From: an uncultured Burkholderiales bacterium | GTDB lineage: Bacteria; Pseudomonadota; Gammaproteobacteria; Burkholderiales; Burkholderiaceae_D | Length of the DNA: 10,727 nucleotides | Direction of reading: 5' to 3' | NCBI GenBank assembly: GCA_937872165.1 | Contig: CALMOR010000184.1 | Location: 4,573-15,299 of the forward strand | In this document: positions 1 to 6,671 of the stretch, piece after piece | How the letters are laid out: each line of letters begins with the position of its first letter | Position numbering within the stretch: the first letter of the stretch is position 1 | Notes under the pieces: model-generated | Databases searched by the model: none | The model's input: the letters and a program-made list of their open reading frames with translations, nothing else | Told to the model about the DNA's origin: nothing | Program-made: the position numbers and the translations under genes

Positions 1-2700
1 ATGCGGATCACCTCGACCTCGGCCGCGCTGCCGATGGACCGCCCCTATCTCTGGCCGTATCAGCTGCACGCGTCGATCGGACCGTCGTGCGCGGTCGCGC
101 AGTGGCACGACGCGGGCAGCGGACCGCATCGCCTGAGCGTGTGGGCCGGGACGCAGAACCCGCACGTGCTGCGCGCCGAGCTCGCGACGCTCGCGGGCCT
201 CGCGCCGGCCGAGGTCGAGGTGATCCGCATGGAAGCCGCGGGCTGCTACGGCCGCAACGGCGCGGACGACGTCGCGGCCGATGCGGTGCTGCTGTCGCGC
301 GCGGCTGGCGCGCCGGTGCGCGTGCAGCTCACGCGCGAACAGGAACACCTGTGGGAGCCGAAGGGCGCCGCGCAGTGGATGACGGTACGGGGCGGCCTCG
401 CGGCCGACGGCTCGGTGGCCTACGACTTCGCGACCTCGTATCCGTCCAACGGCGCGCCCACGCTGGCGCTGCTGCTGACGCGCACCGTCGATCCGGCGCC
501 GCACGCGTTCGAGATGGGCGACCGCAGCGCGCGGCCGCCGTACGACTACGCGGACCTGCGCGTCACGGTCCACGACATGGCGCCCATCCTGCGGGCCTCG
601 TGGCTGCGCGGCGTGTCCGCGCTGCCGAACGTGTTCGCGCACGAGTCCTACGTCGACGAGCTCGCGACCGCCGCCGGCGCGGACCCGGTCGCCTATCGGC
701 TCGAGCGCCTCGCCGACCCGCGGGCCCGCGAGCTGATCGAGGCGACCGCCGCGAAGGCCGGATGGATCGCGCACACCGAACCCCGCCAGCAGCCGGCGAC
801 CGGCGACTTCCTGCGCGGGCAGGGCGTCGCCTATGCGCGCTACGTGCACAGCGCGTGGCCCGGCTACGGCGCGGCCTGGTCGGCGTGGGTCGCGGACGTC
901 GACGTTCACCGGATCACCGGCGAGGTCCACGTGCGCCGCGTGGTCGTGGGCCAGGACGCCGGACTGATGATCAACCCGGCCGGCGTGCGCCACCAGATGC
1001 ACGGCAACGTGATCCAGACCACGAGCCGCGCGCTGAAGGAACGCGTGCGTACCGACGCGAAGACCCATGTCGTCGCGGCGCGCGAGTGGGGCGGCTATCC
1101 GATCCTGAATTTTCGCGAGGTCCCGGCGATCGAGGTCGTGACGATGGCGCGCGACGACGAGCCGCCGCTCGGGTCGGGCGAGTCGTCGTCGGTGCCGGGC
1201 ACGGCCGCGATCGCCAATGCGATCTTCGACGCGACCGGCATCCGCTTCCGTCAACCGCCGTTCACACCGGAGGTCGTCAGGGCCGCGTTACGAACGCTGC
1301 CGGGCCGCGAGGCGACGTCCGACGGTCCGCCTCGACGTCGCCCGGACCGCGCGGCGGTGGTCGTCGACCGGCGCACCGCGAGCCCGGCGCGTCGCGTGGC
1401 GCTGGTCGCGCTCGGGCTCGTCGCGACCGTCTTCGGCCTCCTCGGCCTGCGGTCCGCCATCGCGCCCGTCACGCGTCCCGACGCATCGATGTATACGGCC
1501 GAAACCATCGAGCGCGGGCGGCGGCTCGCGGCGATCGGCGACTGCCTCGGCTGCCATACCGCGCGCGACGGTGCGCCCCATGCCGGCGGCCTCCCGCTCG
1601 AGACGCCGTTCGGCGTCGTCTACGGCACCAACCTCACGCCCGACGTCGAGACCGGCATCGGCGCGTGGTCCTTCAGCGCGTTCCAGCGCGCGATGCGCGA
1701 AGGCGTCTCGCGCGACGGCCATCGGCTCTACCCCGCCTTCCCGTACACCGCCTTCACGCGGACCACCGACGACGACCTGACCGCGCTGTACGCCTATCTG
1801 ATGTCGCTGCCGTCCGTGCGCAACGTCGTCCCGCCGACGCGGCTCGCGTTCCCGTTCGGCCTGCGGCCGTTGATGGCGGCGTGGAACGGATTCTTCCTCG
1901 CGCCGGGCGTCGCCGCGGCCGACCCGGTGCGCTCCGAGCGCTGGCGCCGCGGCGAATACCTGGTCGACGGACTCGGCCATTGCGGCGCCTGCCACACGAG
2001 CCGCAACGCGCTCGGCGCCGAGCGGACGGGCACCGCGTATCTCTCCGGCGCGATGGTCGACGGCTGGGAGGCGCCGGCGCTGACGTCGCTCGCGAGCGCT
2101 CCCGTCGCGTGGACCGAGTCGGCGTTCTACGACTACCTGCGCCACGGCCACAGCGTCGAGCACGGCGCTGCGCTGGGACCGATGGCGACGGTCGTGCGTG
2201 CGCTCGCGGCCGCGCCCGACGACGACCTCCGCGCGATGGCGCACTACCTCGCGTCGCTCGGCTCGCGCGACGCGCCCGCGCGAACGGCGTCCGCCGTGGT
2301 CGCGGACGCGAGGCTCGCGAGCCCGTTGCCCGACGCGAGCCAGCGGATGTTCGAGTCGGCCTGCGGCGCGTGCCATCACGACGGGGACGGACCGCGTCCT
2401 TTCGGCGTCAACGTCCCGCTCGCGCTGGCGACCCGGTTGCACGCCGACCGGCCCGACAACCTCTTGCGCATCGTCGTCGACGGCGTGCGCGAGCCGGCGG
2501 GCCGCGACGTCGGCTTCATGCCGTCGTTCGCGGAGGCGCTCGACGATCGGCAACTGGTCGAGCTAGCAGGCTGGATGCGGCGTCGCTACGCGCCCGATCG
2601 ACCGCCGTGGCCCGATCTCCCCGAAGCCGTGCGTCGCGTGCGGACGGTCGGGTCCGCGGTCCCGTCGACGACGCGGGGCGATCGAGCCGCTTCGCCGTGA
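1..2700 (+). CDS. NicB-like molybdenum hydroxylase large subunit fused to a triple cytochrome c region (5' partial)
   Basis: At least 899 residues are present; the N-terminal part, including the expected hammerhead domain, lies beyond the left edge, so the ATG at base 1 is not a credible start. Residues ~1-430 are a xanthine-dehydrogenase-type molybdopterin-binding domain: AAGCYGRNGADD (~79-90) and GSGESSS (391-397), whose Glu394 is the presumed active-site base. A hydrophobic anchor (~466-483) follows. Three CxxCH haem c sites come next: C515/C518/H519, C661/C664/H665, C788/C791/H792. M728 (GPM) and M840 (FMPSF) are plausible axial ligands for the second and third haems; I see no clear one for the first, where the local motif is YPAFPYTAF. 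The architecture matches nicotinate dehydrogenase subunit B and isoquinoline/aldehyde oxidoreductase relatives, which pair with a small 2Fe-2S subunit and pass electrons to the respiratory chain from the periplasmic side of the membrane. The family is clear; the substrate is not. Confidence 0.85.
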   Translation: MRITSTSAALPMDRPYLWPYQLHASIGPSCAVAQWHDAGSGPHRLSVWAGTQNPHVLRAELATLAGLAPAEVEVIRMEAAGCYGRNGADDVAADAVLLSRAAGAPVRVQLTREQEHLWEPKGAAQWMTVRGGLAADGSVAYDFATSYPSNGAPTLALLLTRTVDPAPHAFEMGDRSARPPYDYADLRVTVHDMAPILRASWLRGVSALPNVFAHESYVDELATAAGADPVAYRLERLADPRARELIEATAAKAGWIAHTEPRQQPATGDFLRGQGVAYARYVHSAWPGYGAAWSAWVADVDVHRITGEVHVRRVVVGQDAGLMINPAGVRHQMHGNVIQTTSRALKERVRTDAKTHVVAAREWGGYPILNFREVPAIEVVTMARDDEPPLGSGESSSVPGTAAIANAIFDATGIRFRQPPFTPEVVRAALRTLPGREATSDGPPRRRPDRAAVVVDRRTASPARRVALVALGLVATVFGLLGLRSAIAPVTRPDASMYTAETIERGRRLAAIGDCLGCHTARDGAPHAGGLPLETPFGVVYGTNLTPDVETGIGAWSFSAFQRAMREGVSRDGHRLYPAFPYTAFTRTTDDDLTALYAYLMSLPSVRNVVPPTRLAFPFGLRPLMAAWNGFFLAPGVAAADPVRSERWRRGEYLVDGLGHCGACHTSRNALGAERTGTAYLSGAMVDGWEAPALTSLASAPVAWTESAFYDYLRHGHSVEHGAALGPMATVVRALAAAPDDDLRAMAHYLASLGSRDAPARTASAVVADARLASPLPDASQRMFESACGACHHDGDGPRPFGVNVPLALATRLHADRPDNLLRIVVDGVREPAGRDVGFMPSFAEALDDRQLVELAGWMRRRYAPDRPPWPDLPEAVRRVRTVGSAVPSTTRGDRAASP

Positions 2701-2834
2701 AGGTCGGCGCGAGCCGGCTCTTCTCGACGCCGGCGATGCAGCGCTCGACCGGGACGCGGACGTCCGTGCCCTTCACGCCGCCCGGGATCAGGGGCCGCAT
2801 CGCCTTCGTGCTCGCGGGCGTTCGCGAGTAGGCC
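2697..2834. other. Unassigned stretch with coding-like three-base periodicity
   Basis: Between 2701 and 2830, counting by eye, 33 of 34 A/T bases avoid one codon phase (positions equal to 2 modulo 3). That phase differs from the upstream gene's. On the + strand it fits a 44-residue ORF starting at GTG 2697, which overlaps the upstream stop as GTGA and ends at TAG 2829-2831, where the periodicity also stops. On the - strand the same phase gives an open frame with a more protein-like composition, including VKGTDVRVPVERC and EKSRLAPTFTAKRL, but it runs into the NicB-like gene without a nearby stop. I recognise neither product. It could be a small coupled gene, the remnant of a - strand gene, or chance. 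Confidence 0.35.
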
Positions 2835-2835
2835 T

Positions 2836-2841
2836 TATCAT
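2836..2841 (+). promoter_or_regulatory. -10-like box upstream of queA
   Basis: TATCAT differs from the sigma-70 consensus TATAAT at one position and lies in one of the few AT-richer spots of the intergenic region, 78 bases before the queA start. I see no good -35 hexamer 16-18 bases upstream (the sequence there is CGCGGG-like). The call therefore rests on the -10 box and its position alone. Confidence 0.35.
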
Positions 2842-2883
2842 CGCGCCCTTTTTCACCGGCCCTCCCGGGTCGGCCCGCTCTCG

Positions 2884-2915
2884 CCGTCCGGCCCGTCCGC
2901 CGTCCCTGCCCGTCC
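2884..2915 (+). repeat. Four CCGTCC hexamers in a pyrimidine-rich queA leader
   Basis: CCGTCC occurs at 2884, 2893, 2900 and 2910, immediately before the queA GTG. The stretch is C-rich with few purine runs and offers no Shine-Dalgarno sequence. It may be a low-complexity leader, a Rho-loading-type sequence, or degenerate DNA without a role; nothing here separates these. Confidence 0.5.
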
Positions 2916-2919
2916 GCCC

Positions 2920-3981
2920 GTGACGCCACTCCGCCTCTCCGACTTCGATTTCGATCTGCCCGAAGAACTGATCGCGCAGCATCCGCTGCCGCGGCGTTCC
3001 GCGGGCCGGCTGCTGTCGTCGACGCGGGCCGGACTCGAGGATCGGCTGGTCGACGATCTGCCGTCGCTGCTGCGCGAGGGCGACCTGCTGGTCTTCAACG
3101 ACACGCGCGTGATCAAGGCCCGGCTGTTCGGCAGGAAGGCGAGCGGCGGCCGCGTCGAGGTGCTGGGCGAACGCGTCGACGGTCCGCGCCGCGCGCGCGT
3201 GCAACTGCGCGCGAGCCACGCGCCGAAGCCCGGCTCGCGCCTCTCCTTCGGCGACGCCGACGAGACCGGCGCGACGATGGTCGCGCGCGACGCCGACTTC
3301 TTCGTGCTCGATTTCGATCGCGATCTCGCCGACGTGCTCGAACGTCACGGCAGCCTGCCGCTACCGCCGTACATCGAGCATCCGCCCGATGCGATCGACG
3401 CCGAGCGCTACCAGACGGTGTGGGCGCGCGAGCCCGGCGCGGTCGCGGCGCCGACCGCGGGTCTGCACTTCGACGAGGCGCTGCTCGCGGCGATCGACGC
3501 GCGCGGCATCGCGACGACGGCGCTGACGCTGCACGTGGGCGCCGGCACCTTCGTGCCGGTGCGGGTCGACGACCTGTCGCGCCACGTGATGCACGAAGAG
3601 CGCTACGCGGTGCCGCGCGCGTCGATCGACGCGATCGACGCGACGCGGGTGCGCGGCGGTCGCGTGGTCGCGGTCGGCACGACGTCGCTGCGTGCGCTCG
3701 AATCGGCGGCCGACGTCGACGGCACGCTGCACGAAGGCGAGGCTGGCACGCGGCTCTTCGTCACGCCGGGCCATCGCTTCCGCGTGGTCGACCTGCTGCT
3801 CACCAACTTCCACCTGCCGCAGTCGACGCTGTTGATGCTGGTCTCGGCCTTCGCCGGCATCGAGCGCATCCGCGCCGCCTATCGTCATGCGATCGAACGG
3901 CGCTACCGCTTCTTCAGCTACGGCGACGCGATGCTGATCGAGCCGTCGCTCGATGCGCGTCCGGGGCGGGCGGTGCGATGA
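2920..3981 (+). CDS. queA: S-adenosylmethionine:tRNA ribosyltransferase-isomerase QueA
   Basis: A 353-residue cytosolic enzyme, close to the usual ~350. It transfers and isomerises the ribosyl part of S-adenosylmethionine onto preQ1 already placed at tRNA position 34, giving epoxyqueuosine. Family hallmarks are present along the whole length: an N-terminus reading SDFDFDLPEELIAQHPL, LVFNDTRVIKARLFGRK, PTAGLHF (178-184), LHVGAGTF (204-211), VGTTSLRALESAA, LLTNFHLPQSTLLMLVSAFAG and a C-terminal RFFSYGDAM (330-338). The GTG start gives the standard family N-terminus, and no in-frame start lies just upstream. No Shine-Dalgarno is visible before it. The stop overlaps the tgt ATG by four bases, so tgt is likely translationally coupled. 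Identity is certain from sequence; the weak initiation region is the only oddity. Confidence 0.97.
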   Translation: MTPLRLSDFDFDLPEELIAQHPLPRRSAGRLLSSTRAGLEDRLVDDLPSLLREGDLLVFNDTRVIKARLFGRKASGGRVEVLGERVDGPRRARVQLRASHAPKPGSRLSFGDADETGATMVARDADFFVLDFDRDLADVLERHGSLPLPPYIEHPPDAIDAERYQTVWAREPGAVAAPTAGLHFDEALLAAIDARGIATTALTLHVGAGTFVPVRVDDLSRHVMHEERYAVPRASIDAIDATRVRGGRVVAVGTTSLRALESAADVDGTLHEGEAGTRLFVTPGHRFRVVDLLLTNFHLPQSTLLMLVSAFAGIERIRAAYRHAIERRYRFFSYGDAMLIEPSLDARPGRAVR

Positions 3982-5138
3982 AGTTCGAGCGACTCGCCGA
4001 CGATGGGCCTGCGCGCCGCGGCCGGCTGACGTTTTCGCACGGCATCGTCGACACGCCGGCGTTCATGCCGGTCGGCACCTACGGGGCCGTCAAGACCGTC
4101 ACGCCCGACGAGGTCCAGGCGACGGGCGCGCAGATCATCCTCGGCAACACCTTCCATCTGTGGCTGCGGCCCGGCCTCGACATCGTCGGCAAGTTCGGCG
4201 GCCTGCACGACTACATCGGCTGGAGCAAGCCGATGCTGACCGACTCCGGCGGCTTCCAGGTCTGGAGCCTCGGCACCGCGCAGGGCAAGTCGGGGAGGAT
4301 CACCGAGGAGGGCGTGACGTTCGCGTCGCCGATCAACGGCGACCGGCTGTTCCTCACGCCCGAGGAGTCGATGCGCATCCAGCGCGTGTTGAACGCCGAC
4401 GTCGTGATGGTCTTCGACGAGTGCACGCCGTACGAGAGCGGCGGCGTCGTCACGTCGCTCGAAGACGCCGCGACGTCGATGCGCCTGTCGCTGCGCTGGG
4501 CGCGCCGCTCGCGCGACGAACACGACCGGCTGGCGGAGCGAGACGCCGCGCGGAACGCGCTCTTCGGCATCGTGCAGGGCGGCATGCACGAGGCGCTCCG
4601 CGACGAGTCGCTCGCCGGCCTCGTCGACATCGGCTTCGACGGCTATGCGATCGGCGGCCTCTCGGTCGGCGAGCCGAAGGCCGACATGATCCGCATCCTC
4701 GACCACGTCGGCACGCGCCTGCCGGCCGACCGGCCGCGCTACCTGATGGGCGTCGGCACCCCCGAGGACCTGGTCGACGGCGTGCTGCGCGGCATCGACC
4801 TGTTCGACTGCGTGATGCCGACCCGCAACGCGCGGAACGGCTGGCTGTTCACGCGCTTCGGCGACCTCAAGCTGAGGAACGCGCGCCACAAGGACGATCC
4901 GCGGCCGATCGACGAGACCTGCGGCTGCCCGACCTGCGCGCGCTTCTCGCGCGCCTATCTGCATCACCTGTCGCGGGTCGGCGAGATCCTCGGCGCGCGT
5001 CTCAACACGCTGCACAACCTGCACTACTACCAGTGGCTGATGGCGGGGTTGCGCGAGGCCATCGTCGCGGGGCGGCTCGACGACTTCGTGCGCCGCTTCC
5101 GCGAGGACCGGGGTCGCGGCATCTCGGCCGCTGCATGA
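3978..5138 (+). CDS. tgt: tRNA-guanine transglycosylase (bacterial Tgt)
   Basis: A 386-residue enzyme that swaps guanine-34 of GUN-anticodon tRNAs for preQ1, the step before QueA in queuosine synthesis. Catalytic residues are intact: D89 in MLTDSGGFQV, D147 in VFDECTPYE and the nucleophile D277 in LFDCVMPTRNARNG (equivalents of E. coli D89, D143 and D264). The zinc site is complete, C315-x-C317-xx-C320 with H346, at the same spacing as in E. coli. The ATG overlaps the queA stop (ATGA, 3978-3981) and gives the expected N-terminus. The stop overlaps azlC in the same way at 5135-5138. No frameshift or loss is seen. Confidence 0.97.
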   Translation: MKFERLADDGPARRGRLTFSHGIVDTPAFMPVGTYGAVKTVTPDEVQATGAQIILGNTFHLWLRPGLDIVGKFGGLHDYIGWSKPMLTDSGGFQVWSLGTAQGKSGRITEEGVTFASPINGDRLFLTPEESMRIQRVLNADVVMVFDECTPYESGGVVTSLEDAATSMRLSLRWARRSRDEHDRLAERDAARNALFGIVQGGMHEALRDESLAGLVDIGFDGYAIGGLSVGEPKADMIRILDHVGTRLPADRPRYLMGVGTPEDLVDGVLRGIDLFDCVMPTRNARNGWLFTRFGDLKLRNARHKDDPRPIDETCGCPTCARFSRAYLHHLSRVGEILGARLNTLHNLHYYQWLMAGLREAIVAGRLDDFVRRFREDRGRGISAAA

Positions 5139-5881
5139 CCGCCGCGAGCATGGTCCGCCCGCTCCGCCACCCCGAATTCCGCCTCGGCGCGCGCGACGTC
5201 GCGCTGCTCACGCCGGGCATGGCCGCCTGGGGCGTGATGACCGGCGTCGCCATCGTCAAGTCGGGCATGTCGACGATCGCCGTGCTGCTGATGTCGACGA
5301 TCGTCTTCGCCGGCAGCTCGCAGCTCGCGGCGCTGCCGCTGATCGCGAGCGGCGCGCCGGTGTGGGTCGTGCTCGCCACCGCGTTCTGCGTCAACCTGCG
5401 CTTCGTCGTCTTCAGCCTCCATCTGCGGCGCTACGTGATGCACCAGCCGCTGTGGCGTCGGCTCTTCGGCGGCTACCTGATGGCCGACCTGGGCTACGTG
5501 CTGGTCACGCGCCGCTATCCCGACCCACCGGCCGACGCGGCCGGTATCGCAGCGCTCGAGGCCTACTGGCTCGGCAACGGCCTGACGGGCTGGACCATGT
5601 GGACGGTGTCGACGCTGGTCGGCGTCGCGCTCGGCAACAGCGTGCCGGTGTCGTGGGGCCTCGGCTTCGCCGGCATCCTCGCGCTGGTCGGCGTGATGGC
5701 ATCGCTGGTCTCGACGCGGCTGCGGGTCGTGTCGGCCTTGGTGGCGGGCGGCGCTGCGATCGTTGCCGCGGCGCTGCCGTTCAAGCTCAACATCCTGGTC
5801 GCGATCGTCGCGGCCGTCGTTGTGTGCCTCGTGTTCGAGAAGGCCGTGCCCGCGCGCGCCGGGCCGCTCGGAGGTCGATGA
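5135..5881 (+). CDS. azlC: AzlC-family branched-chain amino acid exporter, large subunit
   Basis: A 248-residue inner-membrane protein of the AzlC/YgaZ family, which with a small AzlD/YgaH partner exports branched-chain amino acids and some analogues. Seen in the sequence: several hydrophobic segments (~24-41, 46-58, 65-84, 152-167, 178-192, 199-214 and 219-234), the family motif FAGSSQLAAL (58-67) and CVNLRFVVFSLHL (85-97). The proposed ATG overlaps the tgt stop as ATGA; an internal ATG at 5150 would shorten it by five residues. No clear Shine-Dalgarno precedes it, so translation probably depends on coupling from tgt. azlD follows at once. Substrate range cannot be read from sequence. The location between tgt and yajC is unusual. 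Confidence 0.9.
   Translation: MTAASMVRPLRHPEFRLGARDVALLTPGMAAWGVMTGVAIVKSGMSTIAVLLMSTIVFAGSSQLAALPLIASGAPVWVVLATAFCVNLRFVVFSLHLRRYVMHQPLWRRLFGGYLMADLGYVLVTRRYPDPPADAAGIAALEAYWLGNGLTGWTMWTVSTLVGVALGNSVPVSWGLGFAGILALVGVMASLVSTRLRVVSALVAGGAAIVAAALPFKLNILVAIVAAVVVCLVFEKAVPARAGPLGGR
5870..5875 (+). promoter_or_regulatory. Shine-Dalgarno GGAGGT deciding the azlD start
   Basis: GGAGGT lies in the last codons of azlC. Two adjacent ATGs follow, at 5878 and 5881. The second is 5 bases from the motif and the first only 2, so spacing favours 5881. It is one of the few strong ribosome-binding sites in the window. Confidence 0.6.
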
Positions 5882-6210
5882 TGGGCGGCCCGTGGATCAT
5901 CGTCACGATCGTCGGCATGACGATCGCCACCGTCGTCACGCGCTGCTTCTTCTTCCTCTCCGAGAAGGAGTGGGCGTTACCGGACTGGGCCGAGCGCGGA
6001 CTGCAGTACGCGCCGGTCGCGGCGCTCGCGGCGGTGATCGCGCCCGAGGTGCTGATGAGTGACGGCCGCCTCGTGGCGACCTGGCACGACGCGCGTCTCT
6101 ACGCGTCGCTCGCCGGCGTCGCGTGGTACGTCGCGCGACGCGGCGTGCTCGGCACGATCGTGGTCGGCATGGCGGTGTACCTGCCGCTCCATGTCGGACT
6201 CGGCTGGTAG
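5881..6210 (+). CDS. azlD: AzlD-family branched-chain amino acid exporter, small subunit
   Basis: A 109-residue hydrophobic protein (110 if ATG 5878 is used), the usual size for AzlD/YgaH partners (~105-111). It has an N-terminal membrane segment (~5-23) leading into VTRCFFF, a typical AzlD feature, then further segments around 42-58, 68-82 and 88-105. The sequence LQYAPVAALAAVIAPEVL matches the conserved central part of the family. It is required with AzlC for export. The stop of azlC and the start of azlD share a base at 5881, so the two should be made together. It is the last gene of the queA cluster; a promoter-like box and a palindrome follow. Confidence 0.85.
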   Translation: MGGPWIIVTIVGMTIATVVTRCFFFLSEKEWALPDWAERGLQYAPVAALAAVIAPEVLMSDGRLVATWHDARLYASLAGVAWYVARRGVLGTIVVGMAVYLPLHVGLGW

Positions 6211-6229
6211 GAGACCGACGAGGCCCTGC

Positions 6230-6235
6230 TACAAT
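6230..6235 (+). promoter_or_regulatory. -10-like box upstream of yajC
   Basis: TACAAT differs from TATAAT at one position and is followed by CGCCGG. It lies 20 bases after the azlD stop and 67 before the yajC start, so it could give the sec genes transcription independent of queA–azlD. No recognisable -35 hexamer lies at 16-18 bases. Confidence 0.45.
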
Positions 6236-6236
6236 C

Positions 6237-6265
6237 GCCGGCTGATTTTTGGACGCGCAGCCGGC
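6237..6265 (+). other. Perfect 8-bp inverted repeat at the start of the yajC leader
   Basis: GCCGGCTG (6237-6244) is the reverse complement of CAGCCGGC (6258-6265), separated by 13 bases that contain TTTTT. The left arm begins one base after the -10-like box and would straddle the predicted transcription start. It could therefore be an operator, or in read-through RNA from azlD a hairpin. There is no T-run after the right arm, so it is not a standard intrinsic terminator. Confidence 0.4.
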
Positions 6266-6290
6266 TCGTGAGGCCCGCCGCCGTCGCCCT

Positions 6291-6294
6291 GGAG
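6291..6294 (+). promoter_or_regulatory. Shine-Dalgarno GGAG supporting a TTG start for yajC
   Basis: GGAG is followed by 7 bases and then TTG 6302. No ATG or GTG gives a better in-frame start, and the encoded N-terminus (LISDAYAQ) matches betaproteobacterial YajC. This supports initiation at the rare TTG codon. Confidence 0.6.
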
Positions 6295-6301
6295 ATCCGC
6301 C

Positions 6302-6652
6302 TTGTTCCTAATTTCTGACGCCTACGCCCAGGCCGCCGCCGGTGCCGCCGGACCCGGCTTCTCCATCGAACAGATGGCGTTGCCCGCGTTGATGATCGTC
6401 GCGTTCTACTTCCTCCTGATCCGCCCCCAGCAGAAACGCGCGAAGGAGCAGAAGTCGATGATGGAGACGTTGAAGGCCGGCGACGAGATCATCAGCACCG
6501 GCGGCCTGCTCGGCAAGGTGAGCAGGGTCGCCGACCAGTACGTGACCATCGAGGTCGGCAGCGTCGTCGGCGGCAGCGGCGCGGTCGAGATGACGATCCA
6601 GAAGTCCGCCATCCAGGCCACGCTGCCCAAGGGCACCATCAAGGCGATCTGA
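6302..6652 (+). CDS. yajC: Sec translocon accessory protein YajC
   Basis: A 116-residue single-span inner-membrane protein that joins SecD and SecF in the accessory complex of SecYEG. It has a short periplasmic N-terminus (ISDAYAQAAAG), one membrane helix (~26-41, LPALMIVAFYFLLIRP), the hallmark RPQQKRAKEQ just inside, and a cytoplasmic domain with GDEIISTGGLLGKV and the TIEVG/AIQATLPKGTIKAI ending. Length is close to E. coli YajC (110). The start is TTG, preceded by GGAG. secD begins 19 bases after its stop, so the two are almost certainly co-transcribed. Confidence 0.95.
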   Translation: MFLISDAYAQAAAGAAGPGFSIEQMALPALMIVAFYFLLIRPQQKRAKEQKSMMETLKAGDEIISTGGLLGKVSRVADQYVTIEVGSVVGGSGAVEMTIQKSAIQATLPKGTIKAI

Positions 6653-6671
6653 CGCGCGCCGAGTCCGCAAC

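Noticed and set aside
87..2831. A 914-codon + strand open frame that overlaps and outlasts the NicB-like gene
   Set aside because: Up to ~2690 its product is arginine-, alanine- and proline-rich with no domain, as expected for a shadow of a G/C-ending-codon gene. Only its last ~45 codons, outside the real gene, are kept as an open question.
2842..2919. preQ1 riboswitch upstream of queA
   Set aside because: The leader has no A-rich tail or H-type pseudoknot pattern that I can recognise, and the region is almost purely C/G/T.
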